Assembly: GCA_001768195.1 (NCBI GenBank)
Contig: MENI01000026.1
Location: forward strand, 62,001 to 126,000
Length of the DNA: 64,000 nt
Origin: Bacteroidetes bacterium GWA2_40_15
GTDB lineage: Bacteria > Bacteroidota > Bacteroidia > Bacteroidales > VadinHA17
Reading direction: 5' to 3'
Shown here: positions 33,346 through 42,681 of the stretch, in pieces
How positions within the stretch are numbered: position 1 is the first letter of the stretch
Layout of the letters: the number at the start of each line of letters is the position of its first letter
Program-made: the position numbers and the translations under genes
The notes under the pieces: model-generated
What the model saw: only the letters and a program-made list of their open reading frames with translations
What the model was told of the DNA's origin: nothing
Database searches by the model: none

Positions 33346-36147
33346 TTAATGCGCTTCCAGCCAATTCATTCCTGTACCCCAGTCAACCATCAGAGGAACA
33401 TTCAGGTTCACTGAATTTGACATCTCAAAAACAACCATCTCTTTCAAACGTTCCAACTCAGGCAGAACTGCTTCAAAAATAAGTTCATCATGCACCTGAA
33501 GGATCATCTTTGAAGAATAATTCTCATCCTTAAGCCGTCTGAATATTCTTACCATTGCAATCTTTATTATATCGGCAGCGCTTCCCTGAATTGGTGCATT
33601 AATCGCATTCCTTTCAGCATTTCCCCGTACTACCTGGTTTCTGGAATGAATATCAGGAAGATACCTTTTACGTCCGAACATTGTCGTAACATATCCTTTC
33701 TCCCTGGCTTTTCTGATGCTTTCATCCATATAAACCTTTATTCCGGGATAAGAAGCGAAATAACCGTCAATCAGCTCCTTTGCCTCCTTTCTTCCGATTG
33801 TCAGCCTCTCAGAAAGACCATATGAGGATATCCCGTAGATAATTCCAAAATTAGCTGTCTTTGCCCGGCTACGCATATCGCGTGTAACATCTTTTATTTC
33901 AACACCGAATATCTTTGCTGCGGTGGCAGCATGAATATCGTTACCTGAAAGGAAATCGGCAATCATGCTTTGATCGCCGCTAAGATGAGCCATAAGCCTC
34001 AGTTCTATCTGAGAATAGTCGGCAGATAAAAAGATATGCCTCTCTTCCGGAACAAAGGCTTTACGGATCTCTCTCCCCCGTTCATCCCTGACAGGAATAT
34101 TCTGAAGGTTGGGGTTATTTGAACTCAGTCTTCCTGTTGCTGCTACCGCCTGGTTAAAAGAGGTGTGAATCCTTCCTGTGTTTTTATTAACCAGAAGCGG
34201 AAGGGTTTCCACATATGTTGACAAAAGTTTTCTCAGACCTCTGTATTCCAGCACTTTTTCAATTATGGGATGTTTATGGACCAATCGCTGCAATATCTCC
34301 TCGTTGGTTATGAACTGACGGGTCTTTGTAAGCCTTGCATTATCATCCAGTTTAAGCCTGATAAATAATATATCTCCAAGCTGTTTCGGAGATGAAATAT
34401 TGAATTCTGTACCGGCAAGGGAATAGATTTCTTTTTCAAGCGAGATAATATCCTCCCTTAATCCGGATGTAATTGCTTTCAGGTCCTCATGATTCAATTT
34501 AACTCCTCTCCTCTCCATATCAGCCAGCACACTTATAAGCGGCATTTCAATTCCGGCAGAAAGTTCCTCAAGCCCCTCGGCTTTTATCCTGGGATAAAAC
34601 AGGTTTTTTAACTGGTATGTCACATCTGCATCCTCAACAGCATATTCAATCAGTTTATCAACAGGCACAACCCTCATATTCTTTTGGTTTTGTCCTTTCT
34701 CGCCGATAAGCGATTCTATATGAACGGGAGAATATGACAAATAGGTTTCTGCCAGAAGGTTCATATTATGCCGCATATCAGGTTCAAGAAGATAATGGGC
34801 TATCATGGTGTCGAATAATGTACCCTTAACTTCGATACCATAATTTGCCAGAACCTGTATGTCGAACTTAAGGTTCTGCCCTATTTTGATTATGGATTCA
34901 CTTCCCAGAACAGGTCTGATTATTTCGAGAATGGATTCAGTCTCTGCGCGTGATTCAGGGAAGTGAATCAGATACCCGGTACCCTTTTTCCAGGAAAAAG
35001 CGATAGCTACCAGTTCTGATTCGAGAGGATTTATACCGGTTGTTTCAGTATCAAAACAGATCTCTTTAAGAGATATTGCAGTTTTGACAAAATTCTGAAT
35101 TTCTGCTTTTGCCGGTAAAAGCCTGTATGAGTGTTCTACGTTTTCAATAGTTGCCAATGCTTTTACCGGAACCATTACCTCATCCCCGAAGAGAGAACCC
35201 TGTTGCGACTCCTTTTGCGGAACCTCAGCCTGCTGAGATACAACCGGTTCATCTGGCTTCTCAATTTCAGCAAGTATTTTAGCTGCAACTGTTTTGAACT
35301 CAAGCTCATCAAATAGTGCCTTAAGTCTGGAAGCATCAGGAGTCTTAAGTTTAAGAGCTTCCTCATTCAGGTCAACAGGCACATTCTGCTCAATTGTAAC
35401 CAGCTTCTTGGAGAACTCTATCTGTTCTTTGTTGGTTTCGATAATTTCCTTTAGTTTTCCCTTAAGCTTATCTGTATGACGGAAAAGCTCTTCAATACTT
35501 CCATATTCCGAAATAAGCTTCATTGCAGTTTTCGGGCCAACACCAGGAGCGCCGGGAATATTATCGGCAGTATCGCCCATCAGGGCCAGCACATCAATAA
35601 CCTGTTCCGGCCTTTCAACGGAAAACTCACTTTTTACTTCACCAACTCCCCATTTAATTGACTCATTGCCGCTTCTTGATGGCTTAAACATAAAAACATT
35701 GTCAGAAACAAGTTGCGCAAAATCCTTGTCCGGGGTCATCATGTATGTAATAAAACCTTCGCCGGAAGCCTTTCTGGCAAGTGTGCCGATAACATCATCA
35801 GCTTCAAACCCCGGGTAGTCAATTACAGGTATCCTGTACGCATCCAGAAGACGTTTGATATAAGGGACTGCCTTTTTTATGTCTTCAGGAGTTTCATCCC
35901 TGTTTGCTTTATATTCCCTGAACATTTCATGCCTGAAAGTCGGGGTAGGGGTATCAAAAACCACTGCAATATGGGTTGGTTTCTGTTTTTGAAGAACCTC
36001 TTCCAGGGTAAGCAGAAATCCGAACACCGCAGAGGTGTTCAAGCCCCCGGATGTAATCCTGGGGTTTTTGATAAATGCGTAATATGAACGGAAAATAAGA
36101 GCATATGCGTCCAGAAGAAAGAGCTTTTTGGGGTGATTATCTGTCAT
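33346..36147 (-). CDS. polA: DNA polymerase I
   Basis: A 933-residue three-domain enzyme for repair and Okazaki-fragment processing. The 5'-3' exonuclease spans about 1-270 (YKANRDETPEDI, GFEADDVIGTLA, MGDTADNIPG). The 3'-5' exonuclease (about 350-520) keeps its acidic residues in FDTETTG, GQNLKFDIQVL and YAVEDADVTYQL, so proofreading is probably active. The polymerase (about 540-933) has motif A DYSQIELR, motif B RAKTANFGIIYG (Phe at the sugar-discriminating place) and motif C QVHDELIFE. The stop is 10 nt downstream of queD's stop order on the same strand, so polA may be co-transcribed after queD. Confidence 0.97.
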   Translation of the reverse strand: MTDNHPKKLFLLDAYALIFRSYYAFIKNPRITSGGLNTSAVFGFLLTLEEVLQKQKPTHIAVVFDTPTPTFRHEMFREYKANRDETPEDIKKAVPYIKRLLDAYRIPVIDYPGFEADDVIGTLARKASGEGFITYMMTPDKDFAQLVSDNVFMFKPSRSGNESIKWGVGEVKSEFSVERPEQVIDVLALMGDTADNIPGAPGVGPKTAMKLISEYGSIEELFRHTDKLKGKLKEIIETNKEQIEFSKKLVTIEQNVPVDLNEEALKLKTPDASRLKALFDELEFKTVAAKILAEIEKPDEPVVSQQAEVPQKESQQGSLFGDEVMVPVKALATIENVEHSYRLLPAKAEIQNFVKTAISLKEICFDTETTGINPLESELVAIAFSWKKGTGYLIHFPESRAETESILEIIRPVLGSESIIKIGQNLKFDIQVLANYGIEVKGTLFDTMIAHYLLEPDMRHNMNLLAETYLSYSPVHIESLIGEKGQNQKNMRVVPVDKLIEYAVEDADVTYQLKNLFYPRIKAEGLEELSAGIEMPLISVLADMERRGVKLNHEDLKAITSGLREDIISLEKEIYSLAGTEFNISSPKQLGDILFIRLKLDDNARLTKTRQFITNEEILQRLVHKHPIIEKVLEYRGLRKLLSTYVETLPLLVNKNTGRIHTSFNQAVAATGRLSSNNPNLQNIPVRDERGREIRKAFVPEERHIFLSADYSQIELRLMAHLSGDQSMIADFLSGNDIHAATAAKIFGVEIKDVTRDMRSRAKTANFGIIYGISSYGLSERLTIGRKEAKELIDGYFASYPGIKVYMDESIRKAREKGYVTTMFGRKRYLPDIHSRNQVVRGNAERNAINAPIQGSAADIIKIAMVRIFRRLKDENYSSKMILQVHDELIFEAVLPELERLKEMVVFEMSNSVNLNVPLMVDWGTGMNWLEAH

Positions 36148-36156
36148 ACGAAAAGT

Positions 36157-36609
36157 TTAACTATTATCAGAAGCGTACCATTCAGCATAAGAGGAAGCTG
36201 TCTCAAACAATTTCAGGTTATGAAGTATCACCCTTTGCGGTAGAAATGGAATAATCCTTGCAGCAAAATCCGCCACAAGATTCTCACATGTTGGCTGGTA
36301 ATCAACCAGCACTGTGTTTCCAAACAGCTTCAGGAACATTTCAGTCTTCTCCTTATCATACTTTTTATTCACAACCACTGAATGATCAAAAACGCTGATA
36401 ATTTGGTCCTTAACGATCTTTTTAAGATCGGTAAAATCAATCACCATTCCGTTTTTCGGGTTATCAGGATCTTCAAAAGGAGCTCCTGAAAGTGTTACAA
36501 AAAGCCTGTATGAATGACCATGAACATTCCGGCAGGGTCCATCGTAATTCCAAAGCACATGAGCCATCTCAAAACCGAACTCTTTTGTAACTCTTATAAC
36601 AGATGCCAT
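36157..36609 (-). CDS. queD: 6-carboxytetrahydropterin synthase
   Basis: A 150-residue T-fold enzyme making 6-carboxy-5,6,7,8-tetrahydropterin for queuosine. Zinc ligands are in FEMAH and VHGHSY, the catalytic Cys in PCRNVHGH, and PTCENLV carries the pterin-binding Glu region. It lies 9 nt upstream of polA on the same strand and has its own -7 box. No other que gene is nearby, so a PTPS-type role is possible but less likely. Confidence 0.9.
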   Translation of the reverse strand: MASVIRVTKEFGFEMAHVLWNYDGPCRNVHGHSYRLFVTLSGAPFEDPDNPKNGMVIDFTDLKKIVKDQIISVFDHSVVVNKKYDKEKTEMFLKLFGNTVLVDYQPTCENLVADFAARIIPFLPQRVILHNLKLFETASSYAEWYASDNS

Positions 36610-36634
36610 TTACAGGGGATTTTAAAATGATTTA

Positions 36635-36642
36635 CAAAAATA
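36635..36642 (-). promoter_or_regulatory. -7 promoter box TATTTTTG for queD-polA
   Basis: On the - strand, 25 nt before the queD ATG at 36609. Confidence 0.45.
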
Positions 36643-36738
36643 ACCATTCCTGATGATAAAGGTTCAATGTTTTCATGCCGATTTCCGGTAAACTGCCATT
36701 AAAATGATCATAATAAAACAATATTTCAAGGATTTCCG

Positions 36739-36746
36739 TACCTTTG
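36739..36746 (+). promoter_or_regulatory. -7 promoter box TACCTTTG for the acyl-CoA ligase gene
   Basis: TAnnTTTG match 29 nt before ATG 36776. It lies downstream of the longest possible start (36704), so it favours the shorter protein. Confidence 0.5.
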
Positions 36747-36775
36747 TAGTTTATTTACAGCTAAATAATGGGAAA

Positions 36776-38431
36776 ATGGGGGTAGCGAATTCAAATGACA
36801 CAAAAATGACTTTTCCTGCAAAGTTCTATGAAACATTGCAAAAGTCGGGTCATTGTAATGCATATTCATTTGTCGGGGAACAGCCAAAGACATATAATGA
36901 TGTCAACAGCGACGTTCAGGCATTAATGGCTTTTCTGGAAAAGAACAGCATCCTGCCAGGCGACAAGGTCGCAATACTCAGTTCAAATATGCCCAACTGG
37001 GGAATAACATACTTTGCCATCACCTTCATGGGGGCGATAGCAGTTCCTATACTTACTGATTTTTCTGCAATTGAAGCAGCCAATATTCTTAACCATTCGG
37101 AAGCCAAAGCACTTTTTATTTCCTCATCGCTTCTTAACAGAATTGAGGGTTATAAATCTGAAAATCTGAAAACCATCGTGATGATTGAAGATTTTTCGCT
37201 ATACATCAAGGGAGAAAGCGCTTCAGAATTTGTTCCCTCGGTAAAACCTGCTAAAAAATATGAAGTTGAGGAGGATGATCTGGCATCAATTATATATACA
37301 TCAGGTACTACCGGCCGTTCAAAAGGGGTGATGCTGACACACAAAAATATAACGTTCAATGCCATGAAAGGCATGGTCATCCAATGGATTGATGAAACTG
37401 ACAGATTCCTGTCCGTACTACCCTTATCGCACACATATGAGAATACACTCGGACTGATTCTGCCTATGCTTGGCAGCTCATGTGTTTATTATCTCAGGAA
37501 ACCTCCGACTCCGCCGGTGCTTCTTCCTGCCATGGCAGAAGTAAAGCCAACAATGATGCTGACCGTACCGCTCATTATGGAAAAGGTATATTTTAATAAG
37601 ATTTTACCTGCGTTCAGAGAAAAACTGATTCTAAAGCTTCTTTATAAAATTCCTTTTTTCAGAAAACTTCTTAACAAGGCTGCAGGCAAAAAGCTCTATG
37701 CTACATTCGGAGGGAGTCTTAAGTTTTATGGAATTGGCGGAGCAAAGCTGAACAGGACTGTCGAACAATTTCTCATTGAGGCAAAGTTTCCCTATGCCAT
37801 CGGTTACGGACTAACGGAAACAGCTCCTCTTCTGGCCGGGGCAAATCCTTCAAAATCAGTATTTGAATCAACAGGACCTGCAATAGAGGAAATTGAACTT
37901 AAGATTAACAATCCTGACAAAAAAACCGGCGAGGGTGAGATCTGGGCAAAAGGTCCTAATATCATGAAGGGATACTATAAAGAACCTGGAATGACAAGCG
38001 AGGTGTTGACTCCCGACGGCTGGTTTAAAACCGGGGATCTTGGAACTCTTGACAGCAGAAACAATCTTTATATCAAAGGCAGATTGAAGAACATGATAGT
38101 TGGGGCCAGCGGTGAGAATATATATCCCGAGGAGATTGAATCGGTGATCAATAATTTCCGTTTCGTAGTAGAATCACTTGTTGTACAGCAAAAAGGAAAA
38201 CTTGTTGCCATGGTACACATCAATATGGAAGAACTTGAGAAGAAATACCAGCACGTAAAAGATGATATGTCTGAGAAATTTGAGGAAAAGAAAGAGGAGC
38301 TGCTTAATGAATTAAAAGAGTATGTTAACTCTCATGTTAACAAATTCAGCAAGATCAATAAAATTGTTCTTACACCGGCTCCATTTCAGAAAACGGCTAC
38401 ACTAAAGATCAAGAGATTTTTATACACCTGA
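36776..38431 (+). CDS. AMP-binding long-chain acyl-CoA synthetase
   Basis: A 551-residue adenylate-forming enzyme that activates fatty acids to acyl-CoA through an acyl-AMP. Core motifs are IIYTSGTTGRSKGVMLTH (P-loop, about 168-185), YGLTETAPLL (about 348), GWFKTGDLG (about 415) and KGRLKNMIVGASGENIYPEEIE. The C-terminal Lys lies in QKTATLKIKR. It has an insertion with a helical segment (FREKLILKLLYKIPFFRKLL) as in membrane-associated FadD-like enzymes. Start choice follows the -7 box; 36809 (MTFPAKF) is another option. It converges with the superoxide dismutase gene across a palindromic repeat. Confidence 0.9.
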   Translation: MGVANSNDTKMTFPAKFYETLQKSGHCNAYSFVGEQPKTYNDVNSDVQALMAFLEKNSILPGDKVAILSSNMPNWGITYFAITFMGAIAVPILTDFSAIEAANILNHSEAKALFISSSLLNRIEGYKSENLKTIVMIEDFSLYIKGESASEFVPSVKPAKKYEVEEDDLASIIYTSGTTGRSKGVMLTHKNITFNAMKGMVIQWIDETDRFLSVLPLSHTYENTLGLILPMLGSSCVYYLRKPPTPPVLLPAMAEVKPTMMLTVPLIMEKVYFNKILPAFREKLILKLLYKIPFFRKLLNKAAGKKLYATFGGSLKFYGIGGAKLNRTVEQFLIEAKFPYAIGYGLTETAPLLAGANPSKSVFESTGPAIEEIELKINNPDKKTGEGEIWAKGPNIMKGYYKEPGMTSEVLTPDGWFKTGDLGTLDSRNNLYIKGRLKNMIVGASGENIYPEEIESVINNFRFVVESLVVQQKGKLVAMVHINMEELEKKYQHVKDDMSEKFEEKKEELLNELKEYVNSHVNKFSKINKIVLTPAPFQKTATLKIKRFLYT

Positions 38432-38456
38432 TACGCAGCCAAATATAAATTAAGAA

Positions 38457-38499
38457 GGGATGACTCGCGATAAATAAGGGATGACTCGCGAGTCATCTC
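38457..38499. repeat. Two copies of palindromic repeat between convergent genes
   Basis: The 14-mer GGGATGACTCGCGA occurs at 38457-38470 and 38478-38491. The second copy extends into a perfect 18-bp palindrome GATGACTCGCGAGTCATC (38480-38497). The same 14-mer is found in reverse at 1952-1965. It lies between the acyl-CoA ligase and sod stops. Confidence 0.8.
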
Positions 38500-38504
38500 T
38501 TCTG

Positions 38505-39230
38505 TTATTTAACAGCTTCCTTGTATCTCCTGTTGACCTCATCCCAGTTCACAACATTCCAGAATGCATCAACATAATCAGCTCTTTTGTTCTGATATTT
38601 CAGATAATAAGCATGCTCCCAGACATCGAGTGCGAGCAGTGGTGTGCCTTTTACCGGAGAAACATCCATAAGCGGATTATCCTGATTAGCGGTACTTCCT
38701 ACTGCCAGTTTTTTGTCAGAAGTAACATATAACCAAGCCCATCCGCTTCCGAATCTGGTTTTTGCCGATGTGCTGAAAGTCTCTTTGAATTTATCAAAGG
38801 ACCCGAAAGTTTTATTTATGGCATCTGACAACTCTTTGGATGGAGTTGTTGATCCTTTTCCCATATTGTTCCAGAAGAAAACATGGTTGTAATAACCGCC
38901 TCCGTTGTTCCTTACGGCGTCACTCTGTTTTGAGATCGATCCAAAGATCTCTTTTACAGTTGCCTTTTCAATTGCTGTCCCTTTTATGGCATTTACAAAA
39001 TTTGTGTAATATGCCCTGTGGTGCCTGTCGTAGTGGATTTCCATTGTACGGGCATCAATATAAGGCTCAAGTGCATCATACCCATAGGGAAGAGCCGGAA
39101 ATTCAGCAGGAACAACTCCTTCAGCGCCTGCAGCAGTACTCATTTCAGGATTGCCGGCATTTACCATAACACTTGATAATAAAGCTATTGATGCCAGCAT
39201 TAATGTCTTTAAATAGTTTCTTTGTTTCAT
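38505..39230 (-). CDS. sod: Superoxide dismutase (Fe/Mn) with signal peptide
   Basis: A 241-residue enzyme, about 40 residues longer than cytoplasmic SodA/SodB because of an N-terminal signal peptide ([25 protein letters not shown]) and a short linker. Metal ligands follow the Fe/Mn pattern: His in [13 protein letters not shown], His in [10 protein letters not shown], and Asp/His in [10 protein letters not shown]. It should act in the periplasm or outside, converting superoxide to peroxide. Next to a respiratory cluster this would protect the envelope, though its regulation is its own (-7 box upstream). Confidence 0.92.
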   Translation of the reverse strand: MKQRNYLKTLMLASIALLSSVMVNAGNPEMSTAAGAEGVVPAEFPALPYGYDALEPYIDARTMEIHYDRHHRAYYTNFVNAIKGTAIEKATVKEIFGSISKQSDAVRNNGGGYYNHVFFWNNMGKGSTTPSKELSDAINKTFGSFDKFKETFSTSAKTRFGSGWAWLYVTSDKKLAVGSTANQDNPLMDVSPVKGTPLLALDVWEHAYYLKYQNKRADYVDAFWNVVNWDEVNRRYKEAVK

Positions 39231-39250
39231 TATTGTTTTTTTATTCTAAA

Positions 39251-39258
39251 CAAAAGTA
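39251..39258 (-). promoter_or_regulatory. -7 promoter box TACTTTTG for sod
   Basis: On the - strand, 20 nt before the sod ATG at 39230. Confidence 0.5.
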
Positions 39259-39392
39259 AAACTGTTTTGTTCATGGGAGATTATAGAAAAGCATATTCCA
39301 TAATGCTTTTTGACACAAATTATATGAGTAACGAAATATTTCATACTTTTATCTGGTATATTATTTACCTTTCTACCTAAACAAATCTGACC

Positions 39393-39725
39393 ATGAAAAA
39401 GTATAGACCAATTATTGTATTTTCCATTTGTCTGGGCTTTCTGTTCGCCATATCATGCAGCGGTAACAAGCAGGAGAAATCAAAAGAACCGGGAGAGGCA
39501 TCGCTGATTGAAGTTAATATTGAGGGAATGACATGTACCGGCTGTGAACAGACAATACAGAGGAATGTAGGAAAACTTGAGGGGATTAAATCAATAAAGG
39601 CAACTTTTACTGACGGCAGGGCAGTTATCGAATACTTTCCCGGAACTGTTGACACACTGAAAATCAAAGATGCAATTACAGGATCGGGTTATAAAGTGAT
39701 AAAATTAAGTAATATTCAGCCTTAA
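39393..39725 (+). CDS. Lipoprotein with heavy-metal-associated (HMA) domain
   Basis: A 110-residue predicted lipoprotein: signal peptide with lipobox AISC (Cys about 28), a short charged linker, then a ferredoxin-like HMA domain with the metal site MTCTGC (about 48-53). HMA domains bind Cu(I) or similar soft metals. Being placed upstream of sco and the copper-containing oxidase, it may hand copper to the CuA/CuB assembly, or buffer periplasmic metal. It is separated by 78 nt from the DoxX-like gene on the same strand. Confidence 0.82.
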   Translation: MKKYRPIIVFSICLGFLFAISCSGNKQEKSKEPGEASLIEVNIEGMTCTGCEQTIQRNVGKLEGIKSIKATFTDGRAVIEYFPGTVDTLKIKDAITGSGYKVIKLSNIQP

Positions 39726-39803
39726 GAACCTTCGGAATAAAACTATGTCAGACCTGGTTTCAAAGAATATTCATTCAGAAATAGTGTATAATTATCCTGA
39801 AAC

Positions 39804-40187
39804 ATGAAAAAGATAACAACTATCGGAAGAGTCCTTTTTGCAATTCCCTTTGCACTTTTCGGGATAAACCATTTCCTTATGATGGACTATTACCTCGGTA
39901 TGCTGACTTCTTTCATACCGCTTGGAGCATACACCATAATATTAACAGGCATAATGCTTATTGCTGCCAGCATAAGTATCATTATTAAAAAATTCGTTAA
40001 GTTCTCAACCATTTTACTTGCGGTACTGCTCTTCATGTTTATAGTCACAATTCACATACCGCACCTCTTTATCGATGCCGACAGGACTTCTTCAATAATT
40101 GCTCTTTTAAAAGATATTTCCCTTATGGGAGGTTCATTAATAATTGCCGGTATATATTCTGAAGATGAAGAGCCAAAACATGGCTGA
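39804..40187 (+). CDS. DoxX-like small membrane protein
   Basis: A 127-residue protein with four hydrophobic helices (about 5-22, 40-60, 66-86, 98-116). The IGRVLFAIPFALFGINHFLM opening is typical of DoxX/DUF-type four-helix membrane proteins of Bacteroidota, some named for thiosulfate:quinone oxidoreductase subunits, most without known activity. It lies between the HMA lipoprotein and sco, all on one strand. Confidence 0.7.
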   Translation: MKKITTIGRVLFAIPFALFGINHFLMMDYYLGMLTSFIPLGAYTIILTGIMLIAASISIIIKKFVKFSTILLAVLLFMFIVTIHIPHLFIDADRTSSIIALLKDISLMGGSLIIAGIYSEDEEPKHG

Positions 40188-40284
40188 TTAAATTTTAATA
40201 TCAGAGGCCGGAACTGTTGAGTTTATAAGTTATTAGATAAAATATTTTATATATTTATGCGGAAAAACCTTTCATTGTTTTAAA

Positions 40285-41070
40285 ATGAGTAAACTTAAAC
40301 TGTTTCTTACATTATCAATCTGGCTTATCAGCATAAGTTTGTTTTCCCAGGGTTCCCTGTATGATCAGCAGATGCAGGTAGGCTTCGATGAAAAGCAGGG
40401 AGAGATAGCAGCTCTCGATATAAAGCTTGTAAATGAAAATGGGGATACAGTTCTTTTACAAGACGTAATAAATAAACCCACTATTCTGAATCTGGTATAT
40501 TATCGTTGTCCGGGAACCTGCAGTCCCCTGATGTGGGGAATATCAAAATTCATTGATGAAGTTGATCTTCAGTTAGGTAAAGATTATGATGTTCTTACTA
40601 TCAGTTTTGATTATACTGAAAGTATTGATCTGGGAATTCAGAAAAAAGCCAATTATATCAGTGCAATGAAGAAGAAGGACTCAGCAGGGTCGTGGCAATT
40701 CTTTGTTTCCGACAGTAGCAATATTGCCAGGCTGACTCAATCCGTTGGATTTAATTACAAAAGAGTTAACAATGAGTTTGTACATCCTACCGGACTTATT
40801 GCTCTTGCATCCGATGGAAAAATTACCAGATATTTACGTGGTATTGAATTTCTTCCGTTTGAAATAAAGATTACTATGGTTGAAGCAGCTGATGGCAAAA
40901 TCGGTCCCAGCATCAACCGGCTTCTTGCGGTCTGTTATTCCTATGATGATAAAGGGAATAAATTTGTTTTTAATGTAACCAGAGTTTCAGCAATTGTTAT
41001 AAGTTTCATGGTAATTGTAATATTCTTATTTCTTGCGCTGACACGAAAAAACAATAAAAAGGAACCATAA
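40285..41070 (+). CDS. sco: SCO1/SenC copper chaperone for cytochrome oxidase
   Basis: A 261-residue periplasmic thioredoxin-fold protein. Signal peptide (about 1-22), the copper-binding pair Cys75-Pro-Gly-Thr-Cys79, and the third ligand His167 (FVHPTG). A C-terminal membrane helix (about 232-254) is unusual; most Sco proteins are anchored at the N-terminus. Sco proteins help to build the CuA centre of oxidase subunit II. The ctaD gene follows after 3 nt, so it heads the oxidase operon. Confidence 0.92.
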   Translation: MSKLKLFLTLSIWLISISLFSQGSLYDQQMQVGFDEKQGEIAALDIKLVNENGDTVLLQDVINKPTILNLVYYRCPGTCSPLMWGISKFIDEVDLQLGKDYDVLTISFDYTESIDLGIQKKANYISAMKKKDSAGSWQFFVSDSSNIARLTQSVGFNYKRVNNEFVHPTGLIALASDGKITRYLRGIEFLPFEIKITMVEAADGKIGPSINRLLAVCYSYDDKGNKFVFNVTRVSAIVISFMVIVIFLFLALTRKNNKKEP

Positions 41071-41073
41071 AAC

Positions 41074-42681
41074 ATGAGTGCTCACGAAGGTATGCAGGAA
41101 CCCAATTACCTGGAATTTAAGGGAAAATATAAAGGCATCTATTCCTGGATTTTTTCCACTGATCATAAAAGGATAGGGCTATTATATCTCTTTTCAATTC
41201 TTTCATTATTTGTCATTGGAGCAACCATTGGTTTATTAATGAAATTTGAACTTATTGCTCCGGGGAAGACAATTATGGATGCAAAAGCATACAATGCTTT
41301 TTTTACTCTCCATGGTATTATAATGATCTTTGCGGTAGTCATTCCCGGTTTACCTGCCGTATTTGGTAACTTTATGCTGCCCCTCCAGATAGGAGCAAAA
41401 GACGTGGCTTTTCCAAAACTAAACCTTTTGAGCTGGTATCTGTATGTTGCCGGTGTCTTAATGGTAGTAATATCTCAGTTTACCGGAGATCAGGCTCCGG
41501 ATACGGGGTGGACATTTTATGCACCGTACAGCTTCAGAACTGCCGGAAATATGTTACCGGCAGTATTTGGCGCCTTTCTTCTCGGTTTTTCATCAATCCT
41601 GACAGGTTTGAACTTTCTCGTTACAATTCACCGGATGCGCGCACCCGGAATGACATGGTTAAGAATGCCATTGTTTCCATGGACCCTTTACGCAACTGCA
41701 TGGATACAATTACTGGCTACACCTATAGTTGGGATTACTTTGCTGATGATAGTTGCGGAAAGATTGTTCAATATAGGATTTTTCGATCCTACCCTTGGAG
41801 GAGATCCCGTATTGTATCAACATTTGTTCTGGACATACAGCCACCCGGCCGTTTATATTATGATCCTGCCGGCCATGGGGGCAATTTCAGAGATAATTCC
41901 GACATTTGCCCGGAAAATTATCTTCGGGTATAAATTCATGGTTGCCTCAAGCTTATTAATTGCCTTTGTGGGTTATTTCGTATGGGGCCATCACATGTTC
42001 ACAGCTAACATGAGCGGAAAGGCTCTTTATATCTTTTCCCTTCTGACCTTTCTTGTTGCTATCCCAAGCGCAATAAAAGTATTTAACTGGATATCTACAT
42101 TGTATAAAGCATCTATATATCTGCAGACTCCGTTTTTCTGGGCGATGGCTTTTATCTTTGTCTTCATGATCGGCGGATTTTCAGGACTTATTATTGGTTC
42201 GCTGGCAGCAGACGTTCATTTACATGACACACATTTTGTTGTTGCTCATTTTCATTTTATTGTTTTCGGCGGAACTGGCTTTGCCTTTTTTGGAGCCGCT
42301 CATTACTGGTTCCCGAAAATTACCGGAAAAATGTATGATGCTCTCTGGGCCAACATCGGTTTAACGGTATTCTTTATTGGTTTTATAACCCTGTACATGC
42401 CAATGTTTTTTCTTGGAGTGGCAGGAATGCCAAGAAGGTATTTCGACTATGATGAGGTCTTTCATACCGGAAATATTATCTCAACAATGGGATCGTGGAT
42501 TCTTTACTCCGGGCTTTCGATAATAATAACGAATTTGTTTGTCTCTCTGAAAAGAGGAGTAAAAGCTCCGGCAGACCCATGGGGAGGAAGTACACTTGAA
42601 TGGACCATTCCATCACCCCCACCCGTCGAAAATTTTATTGAAACCCCGATAATCACTAAAGGACCATATAGTTATAAATGA
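41074..42681 (+). CDS. ctaD: Cytochrome c oxidase subunit I, A2 type
   Basis: A 535-residue heme-copper oxidase subunit with 12 predicted helices. Heme a ligand region FTLHGIIMIF, the CuB region Y255-S-H-P-A-V-Y261, the HH pair in WGHHMF and the double His of HDTHFVVAHFHF are present. A1 enzymes have a D-channel Glu just after the first CuB His (GHPEVY); here it is Ala, with the Tyr-Ser pair that defines the A2 branch (as in Thermus caa3). The protein reduces O2 and pumps protons. It overlaps ctaE by 4 nt. Confidence 0.96.
   Translation: MSAHEGMQEPNYLEFKGKYKGIYSWIFSTDHKRIGLLYLFSILSLFVIGATIGLLMKFELIAPGKTIMDAKAYNAFFTLHGIIMIFAVVIPGLPAVFGNFMLPLQIGAKDVAFPKLNLLSWYLYVAGVLMVVISQFTGDQAPDTGWTFYAPYSFRTAGNMLPAVFGAFLLGFSSILTGLNFLVTIHRMRAPGMTWLRMPLFPWTLYATAWIQLLATPIVGITLLMIVAERLFNIGFFDPTLGGDPVLYQHLFWTYSHPAVYIMILPAMGAISEIIPTFARKIIFGYKFMVASSLLIAFVGYFVWGHHMFTANMSGKALYIFSLLTFLVAIPSAIKVFNWISTLYKASIYLQTPFFWAMAFIFVFMIGGFSGLIIGSLAADVHLHDTHFVVAHFHFIVFGGTGFAFFGAAHYWFPKITGKMYDALWANIGLTVFFIGFITLYMPMFFLGVAGMPRRYFDYDEVFHTGNIISTMGSWILYSGLSIIITNLFVSLKRGVKAPADPWGGSTLEWTIPSPPPVENFIETPIITKGPYSYK

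Noticed and set aside
38840..39169. Leucine-rich frame antisense to sod
   Set aside because: Lies fully inside sod, whose protein is clearly conserved; shadow frame.
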